Below the pieces are notes generated by a model that saw only the letters and a list, made by a program, of their open reading frames with translations, made no database searches and was not told where the DNA came from. DNA of 52,544 nucleotides, from IMG/VR virus record IMGVR_UViG_3300021076_000027, positions 1 to 52,544 of that record. One strand, written 5' to 3'. This document shows, piece after piece, positions 48,810 through 52,544 of the stretch (position 1 is its first letter; each line of letters starts with the position of its first letter). The position numbers were made by a program, and so were the translations under genes. This DNA comes from a virus.

Positions 48810-49339
48810 ACCGACAGGACACATGGACACGGTTCGTCCGTGACATCACCGCATGGCAGGCCCGCAACGGTCATGGCCCCGTGGGACTCTCGACCGACCC
48901 CGAGGACTACGTGCGAACCCCCGTGTCCGCTGTGGTACTTCAGTGGCATGAGGAGGGTGTGTGCGGTGGCTCGTGTCAGTTCTGCTTCGTGCCCCCACGC
49001 TGCCCGTCCACGCCGCCGCCGTTCAAGTACGAGACGCAGCAGTGCGATCGTCCGGTCGGACACGAGGCTCCTCACTGGTTCGATGATGGCTGGTTCCGAC
49101 ACGAGTGGACCGAGAGCCACATGGAGTGGTGCGGCCTTGACACAGATCACGAGGGAATGTGTCACCCTCCTCGACCGTGGGAGACCGAGGGCGAGAAGGG
49201 CCAGCCGGAGGCAGAGCCAGAAGCCCCGCCAGAGGCCCCTGAGGCTTCGCCTGAGGCTCTACTCCGCCAGGGAGCGGTCATTGTCCTCAAGGAGATCCTG
49301 AGGGCTGTGACAGCCCTTCTAGAGGAGGTAGAGTCCTGA
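48806..49339 (+). CDS. hypothetical Cys/His protein
   Basis: 177 residues. Two clusters, CGGSCQFCFVPPRC and QCDRPVGHEAPHWFDDGW...HMEWCGLDTDHEGMC, resemble the C-x-GHxxPH zinc modules of other small phage proteins here. A Glu/Pro/Ala repeat (EAEPEAPPEAPEASPEA) precedes a C-terminal helix. It may be a host-protein-binding factor; no family is known. Confidence 0.58.
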   Translation: MNRQDTWTRFVRDITAWQARNGHGPVGLSTDPEDYVRTPVSAVVLQWHEEGVCGGSCQFCFVPPRCPSTPPPFKYETQQCDRPVGHEAPHWFDDGWFRHEWTESHMEWCGLDTDHEGMCHPPRPWETEGEKGQPEAEPEAPPEAPEASPEALLRQGAVIVLKEILRAVTALLEEVES

Positions 49340-49980
49340 TGGGTAAGTTGAGAGTCCATACTACAGTCATCGAGTCATGTCTTGACGAGGGCAACGGGAG
49401 ATGTTCGGAGGGTGCGGGAGCCGATGGACGGGTCATGAATCGTTGCGACATCCATTACCGCAAGCATAAGCGGGAGACACGCACCGATAAATGCAAGAAG
49501 CGAGGGTGCAAGGAGAGGGCACAGATCGTCGGGCGATGTCGAGAGCATGGCAATGAACATATGCGGCGACTGAAGAAGCGCAAGAACAAGAGAGTCTACA
49601 GCACCGGCACTCTTCGAGACAAGTTCTTCCAATGGGCTGACATCACGCAGACCGAGATCCTACCACACGAGTGGAGTGATGCCTGGCTGAGGGGTATTCG
49701 CACCCCGTGCTGGATATGGACGGGATACACAGCGGGCGGCAATCCTCGTGGCCAGATCAAGCACAACAACCAGAACTTCATGGCTTATCACGTGGCCTAC
49801 GAGTTGTATCGAGGTGCGATGCCTGATGGGCTGACCTACGATCACCTCTGCTACCGACCCCAGTGTGTCAATCCTTGGCATGGTGAGCCGGTTTCAAATG
49901 AAGAGAATCGCACTCGTGGTATCGCTGCGAAGAAGCGCAAGAAGGAGTGGCTCGCTCGCCACGGGGCGGCAGCAGCGTAA
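49339..49980 (+). CDS. HNH homing endonuclease
   Basis: 213 residues. N-terminal Cys/His cluster (SCLDEGNGRCSEG...CDIHYRKHK) and a CKKRGCKERAQIVGRCREH finger like the one of the GIY-YIG gene at 48195. The HNH_3-type core is CWIWTGYTAGGNPRGQI...AYHVAYELYRGAMPDGLTYDHLCYRPQCVNPWHGEPVSNEENRTRG. Start in the preceding stop (TGATG). The end overlaps the next gene as TAATG. Confidence 0.87.
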   Translation: MGKLRVHTTVIESCLDEGNGRCSEGAGADGRVMNRCDIHYRKHKRETRTDKCKKRGCKERAQIVGRCREHGNEHMRRLKKRKNKRVYSTGTLRDKFFQWADITQTEILPHEWSDAWLRGIRTPCWIWTGYTAGGNPRGQIKHNNQNFMAYHVAYELYRGAMPDGLTYDHLCYRPQCVNPWHGEPVSNEENRTRGIAAKKRKKEWLARHGAAAA

Positions 49981-50267
49981 TGGACACCCGACGTGTAGTG
50001 AAGTACGAGCTAGATACGGTCGAGCAGCAGATCATCGAGATGTCTGCCGAGTGCGACCTACTCACGATCCAAGAGCAGCAGGGCAAGCTCGTGCTGTGGG
50101 TCCTGGCGTGGGACGACGCCGACATCGAGGAGCGTGTCTTCTACGTGGTGAGGACGGGAGACACGGTGCCTGAGGTCGAGGGCTGGTCGACGCTGGCCTA
50201 CTGTGCTACAGTCCAAGGCAAGCGTGACCGAGAGTGGCACGTGTTCACGACGATCGACTTCTGGTAG
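49980..50267 (+). CDS. DUF7352-like protein
   Basis: 95 residues from ATG 49980 in the previous TAA. The pattern DTRRVVKYELDTVEQQIIEMSAECDLLTIQEQQGKLVLWVLAW...REWHVFTT matches a short beta-barrel-like family common in actinophages. I believe this is the one catalogued as DUF7352, but I cannot run the search. Function unknown. Confidence 0.7.
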   Translation: MDTRRVVKYELDTVEQQIIEMSAECDLLTIQEQQGKLVLWVLAWDDADIEERVFYVVRTGDTVPEVEGWSTLAYCATVQGKRDREWHVFTTIDFW

Positions 50268-50275
50268 GAGGATAG

Positions 50276-50647
50276 ATGACTTGGCCCGGACTAGGGTATA
50301 AGTGTTGGTACTGTCAGCAATGGGAAGATGTTGACGGCGAGACCCTACACTGTTGCTCATGTGAACAGCGCAAGCCGGAGGAAGACTTCAAAGCGGATAA
50401 GCGCTATCGTTCTCGGAACAACCGCAGCCGCCAGTGTCTAGAGTGCAAGGCCGCAGGAGCCGCTCTTCCGAGGGAGAGGATCTATGACGGTCTCGGGAAC
50501 TCAGACATTCCTGCCGTCCCGAAGGCCATGAGATGCGTCTTCGATAGCTTTGACTGTGGTACGGATCGAGAGCAGTTCGATGGTACCATCTACTGTAAGC
50601 GCCATCTAAAGATCTACATGCGCACATGTGCTAGAAGAGGAGCATGA
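50276..50647 (+). CDS. orphan endonuclease-type zinc-finger protein
   Basis: 123 residues. CWYCQQWEDVDGETLHCCSCEQRKPEEDF...CLEC matches the N-terminal finger of HNH gene 43834 (CTRCGEEKPLEDYH...CKKC). No HNH core follows; instead comes a C-terminal CVFDSFDCGTDREQFDGTIYCKRH finger. It could be a homing gene that lost its nuclease or a repurposed DNA-binding protein. ATGA overlap with the next gene. Confidence 0.55.
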   Translation: MTWPGLGYKCWYCQQWEDVDGETLHCCSCEQRKPEEDFKADKRYRSRNNRSRQCLECKAAGAALPRERIYDGLGNSDIPAVPKAMRCVFDSFDCGTDREQFDGTIYCKRHLKIYMRTCARRGA

Positions 50648-50793
50648 TGGACTGCCCCGCAACGACACCCCACGCCCACTCAGGTGAGCACAACTGCATC
50701 CTGGCCAAGGGCCATGAGGCTGAGCTACTGCTGACCGACCACCAATGCGAGTGCGGACGGAGGTGGCATGATGGAGAACCCGCTGACGGCTGA
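50644..50793 (+). CDS. small Cys/His peptide
   Basis: 49 codons starting ATGATG at an ATGA overlap. CPATTPHAHSGEHNC and CECGRRWH give a compact zinc-binding pattern. Its 3' end overlaps the next gene by 26 bases. Short but coherent. Confidence 0.5.
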   Translation: MMDCPATTPHAHSGEHNCILAKGHEAELLLTDHQCECGRRWHDGEPADG

Positions 50794-50977
50794 CAAGGCC
50801 CGCTCGATCGGTGAATGGCTTGCTGTGTGCGACAAGGTTGTGCTAGACATGCTAGAGCGTGACACCACAACCACCGAGGAGCAGAAGGCCGAGGCTCGTG
50901 AGTTCTTCGAGGGTCACGAGATGCAAGAGGATCTCAACGGCTACGCCGACTGGCTAGAGGCACAGGATGACGCCTGA
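50768..50977 (+). CDS. small acidic helical protein
   Basis: 69 residues, mainly helical (ADKARSIGEWLAVCDKVVLDMLERDTTTTEEQKAEAREFFEGHE), acidic. Starts within the previous peptide gene. No family is recognised. It overlaps the start of the membrane protein gene by 11 bases. Confidence 0.5.
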   Translation: MMENPLTADKARSIGEWLAVCDKVVLDMLERDTTTTEEQKAEAREFFEGHEMQEDLNGYADWLEAQDDA

Positions 50978-51380
50978 GACGGATGATCGAGTAGACACCG
51001 TGCCCGTGAAGGGCTACTGGGGTCTCGCCATCCTAGTGTGCGCCATCGTGTTCCTGCTCGTAGCGCTCGTGAGCATCCTGGGCAACTGGCACTGGCTCTA
51101 CACGCTACACTTCGGCTACCTCTGGCCGAGCATCAAGGGCAACGGTCCCGAGGCGCTAGCTCAGACCGTGGTGTACTTCATCATCGCTGCGATCTTCATC
51201 CCCGTGGTGCGGAAGTTCATCGCTCGGGAGTTCGCCAAGGTGCACCACTCGATCCATGTGCATGGCACCGAGATCACTGCGCACCTGCACCACATCGCCA
51301 AGTACACGGATGGCGTGCCGCCGTTCGAGCACTCGGACGAGTACAAGGCCCACATCGCCAACCATCAGGAGCCATCATGA
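50967..51380 (+). CDS. small membrane protein
   Basis: 137 residues with two membrane segments (GLAILVCAIVFLLVALVSILG and ALAQTVVYFIIAAIFIPVV), followed by a cytosolic-type His-rich tail (HHSIHVHGTEITAHLHHIAKY). A holin-like or membrane-modifying role is possible but unproven. Its stop overlaps the next start (ATGA). Confidence 0.62.
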   Translation: MTPETDDRVDTVPVKGYWGLAILVCAIVFLLVALVSILGNWHWLYTLHFGYLWPSIKGNGPEALAQTVVYFIIAAIFIPVVRKFIAREFAKVHHSIHVHGTEITAHLHHIAKYTDGVPPFEHSDEYKAHIANHQEPS

Positions 51381-51529
51381 CCGCCGAGCCGTTAGGCCAT
51401 GCCCACCTCATGCGTGTGTGCCAGCACGATGTCGTCGTGTTGCAGTGCAAGTGCGTCGGCCCGAAGACCAAGGTGCTCGTGCCGTGCCCGCCATCATGTG
51501 AGTTGACAACGGACCCCGAGAGCGAGTAG
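51377..51529 (+). CDS. small Cys/His peptide
   Basis: 50 residues, ATG in an ATGA overlap. CQHDVVVLQCKCVG...CPPSC gives a small zinc-like pattern. No family known. Confidence 0.5.
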   Translation: MTAEPLGHAHLMRVCQHDVVVLQCKCVGPKTKVLVPCPPSCELTTDPESE

Positions 51530-51538
51530 GGTCTGCCC

Positions 51539-51736
51539 ATGCCCACGTACATGAACCGCACGGAGCTTGCTGAGCACATGCGCCAGCACGACATCGAGGA
51601 CCCGATCCAGCCGGAGTACGAGTGGCACTACGACGACAAGGAGTGGTGGACGGACGCAGAGCTACGTGACGCTCACCGGACCGATCACAAGTACCAGCAT
51701 CAACTGAGCCATACCCACGAGGAGGGGACAATCTGA
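51539..51736 (+). CDS. small hypothetical protein
   Basis: 65 residues, very acidic and His-rich (MRQHDIEDPIQPEYEWHYDDKEWW...HRTDHKYQHQLSHTHEE). No family known. TGATG junction with the next gene. Confidence 0.48.
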   Translation: MPTYMNRTELAEHMRQHDIEDPIQPEYEWHYDDKEWWTDAELRDAHRTDHKYQHQLSHTHEEGTI

Positions 51737-51912
51737 TGAAGGTCGACCTGACTGACTACGAGATCGGTGACTTCACGAGCTACTACGCCTGGTGCACGGT
51801 CCCCGGCTGTGCGTTCATCACCCCCGACTACGACAACGAGCGGAAGGTCGTGGAGGACATCGAAGAGCACTACGCCGACGAACACGACGCCGAAGACAGC
51901 CAGGAGGACTGA
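51736..51912 (+). CDS. small zinc-ribbon-like protein
   Basis: 58 residues. YYAWCTVPGCAF is a CxxxxC knuckle, followed by acidic helices with a HY/EH pair (DIEEHYADEHDAED) that could complete a C2H2 site. Coupled at both ends by TGATG. Confidence 0.5.
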   Translation: MKVDLTDYEIGDFTSYYAWCTVPGCAFITPDYDNERKVVEDIEEHYADEHDAEDSQED

Positions 51913-52286
51913 TGGGGTACTACTCACGACTCGACGGATCGCTGATGTTCGAGCCACCTCTGTCGCATCAAGCCGCCAAGGACTACCAGCTAACGTGCAA
52001 GCCGGGCTGGCAGTCCGTCTACTTCGTGATCGACAAGGTGACCCGAGAGACAGTGGACGGAACACTCACGAGCCTCACGTCCTCCGTCATCATGCCGCAC
52101 GACGAGAGCGGCAAGTATTACGACATCGAGGACGACATCCGTCGCTTGCTGAGCTACCTGCCAGACCGCACCTTCACGGGGTACATCGAGCGTGATGGCG
52201 AGGAGCAGGGCGACATCGAGCGCTACACCGTCGAGGATGGCAAGCTCGTGACCAAGAAGGCAAAGGTCGTGTGGAGTGGGGAGTAG
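51912..52286 (+). CDS. hypothetical protein (DUF6205-like)
   Basis: 124 residues from ATG 51912. MGYYSRLDGSLMFEPPL followed by a mixed beta domain (RYTVEDGKLVTKKAKVVWSGE at the end) resembles a small family of phage proteins that start MGYYSR; I am not certain of the DUF number. Function unknown. Confidence 0.6.
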   Translation: MGYYSRLDGSLMFEPPLSHQAAKDYQLTCKPGWQSVYFVIDKVTRETVDGTLTSLTSSVIMPHDESGKYYDIEDDIRRLLSYLPDRTFTGYIERDGEEQGDIERYTVEDGKLVTKKAKVVWSGE

Positions 52287-52449
52287 GAAGAAGCTCCGAC
52301 GCATCGAGGCTGCCTCTAACAAGGCCAACTCCTCGCCGCCGAAGGACACGCTCCCCCAGGAGTGGTACGATGATGCGATGTACGAGATCGAGCACCGACC
52401 GGACCCGGACTACCCCGGCTTCTGTTGGTGCGGACAGGAGCTACACTGA
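52276..52449 (+). CDS. small hypothetical protein
   Basis: 57 residues from a GTG that overlaps the previous gene. Basic N-terminal helix and a C-terminal CWCGQELH motif. It ends with TGATG into the next gene. Confidence 0.45.
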   Translation: MGSRKKLRRIEAASNKANSSPPKDTLPQEWYDDAMYEIEHRPDPDYPGFCWCGQELH

Positions 52450-52544
52450 TGACCATCGTCAAGGAAGGCCCACCCCAACCAGGCCAGCACTCGTGCACCG
52501 TGCCGAACCCACGTGAGCACACCGCTGGCACGGTGTGGTGCTGC
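52449..52544 (+). CDS. partial small protein, cut by window end
   Basis: 32 codons visible from an ATG in the previous stop (TGATG). The frame is still open at the window edge. The visible part (HSCTVPNPREHTAGTVWCC) suggests another small zinc-ribbon protein. Confidence 0.45.
   Translation, partial: MTIVKEGPPQPGQHSCTVPNPREHTAGTVWCC

Noticed and set aside
1-52544. tRNA genes, integrase, terminase, tape measure
   Set aside because: I looked for these on both strands and found no convincing candidate in this window.

Overview
The window is part of the genome of a large double-stranded DNA phage, most likely a virulent tailed phage of a high-GC actinobacterium. The evidence is GC-rich late genes packed in ATGA/TAATG overlaps, small Cys/His proteins, and DUF6011-like, DUF7352-like and DUF2746-like proteins typical of actinobacteriophages. 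Recognisable phage parts include a portal, a prohead protease/scaffold, a major capsid protein, a collar-type tail fibre and several adhesin-like proteins. I see no integrase, repressor, terminase, tape measure protein, tRNA or CRISPR array. The host genus cannot be fixed from the sequence alone.

Layout. (1) 1-2240: a LAGLIDADG remnant, a metallophosphoesterase, small genes and an antisense GIY-YIG gene. (2) 2.3-20.1 kb: a head block with long modular proteins full of zinc ribbons and disordered linkers, the portal with an in-frame intein (12240-12989), and a 1415-residue protein carrying a SWIM finger, two ADP-ribosyltransferase-like domains and a 2H phosphoesterase domain. (3) 20.7-24.4 kb: tail fibre genes and a membrane-anchored coiled coil. 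(4) 24.4-26.7 kb: an accessory island with a reverse-strand polynucleotide-kinase-like gene, endonucleases and a DUF6011-like protein. (5) 26.8-36.6 kb: protease/scaffold, decoration protein, major capsid protein, glycosyltransferase and small virion proteins. (6) 36.6-43.8 kb: large adhesin/fibre genes, one with about nineteen 20-residue repeats. (7) 43.8-52.5 kb: endonucleases, a ferredoxin, a zinc-finger head-type protein and many small accessory genes. There is no stretch longer than 300 bases without a gene.

Three layers of organisation stand out. First, at least thirteen free-standing homing-endonuclease genes (six GIY-YIG, seven HNH or endonuclease VII) plus an intein and a LAGLIDADG remnant are scattered among late genes. 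Many of them, together with a kinase, a ferredoxin and the DUF6011-like gene, have a -10 hexamer exactly 6-7 nt before the ATG, implying autonomous leaderless transcription. Second, a 15-20 bp imperfect palindrome, consensus TCCWMCNAAGRRGTG, recurs about nine times. Eight copies lie just upstream of structural-gene starts or of likely internal starts; the copy at 23929 precedes a less certain start. Third, head-region proteins share a short basic motif (SKTA/SRTA-like) at domain boundaries, which suggests that head polyproteins are cut by the prohead protease and that enzymes such as the ADP-ribosyltransferase and 2H phosphoesterase are packaged and delivered with the DNA. The last two points are inference. 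The motifs themselves are directly visible.
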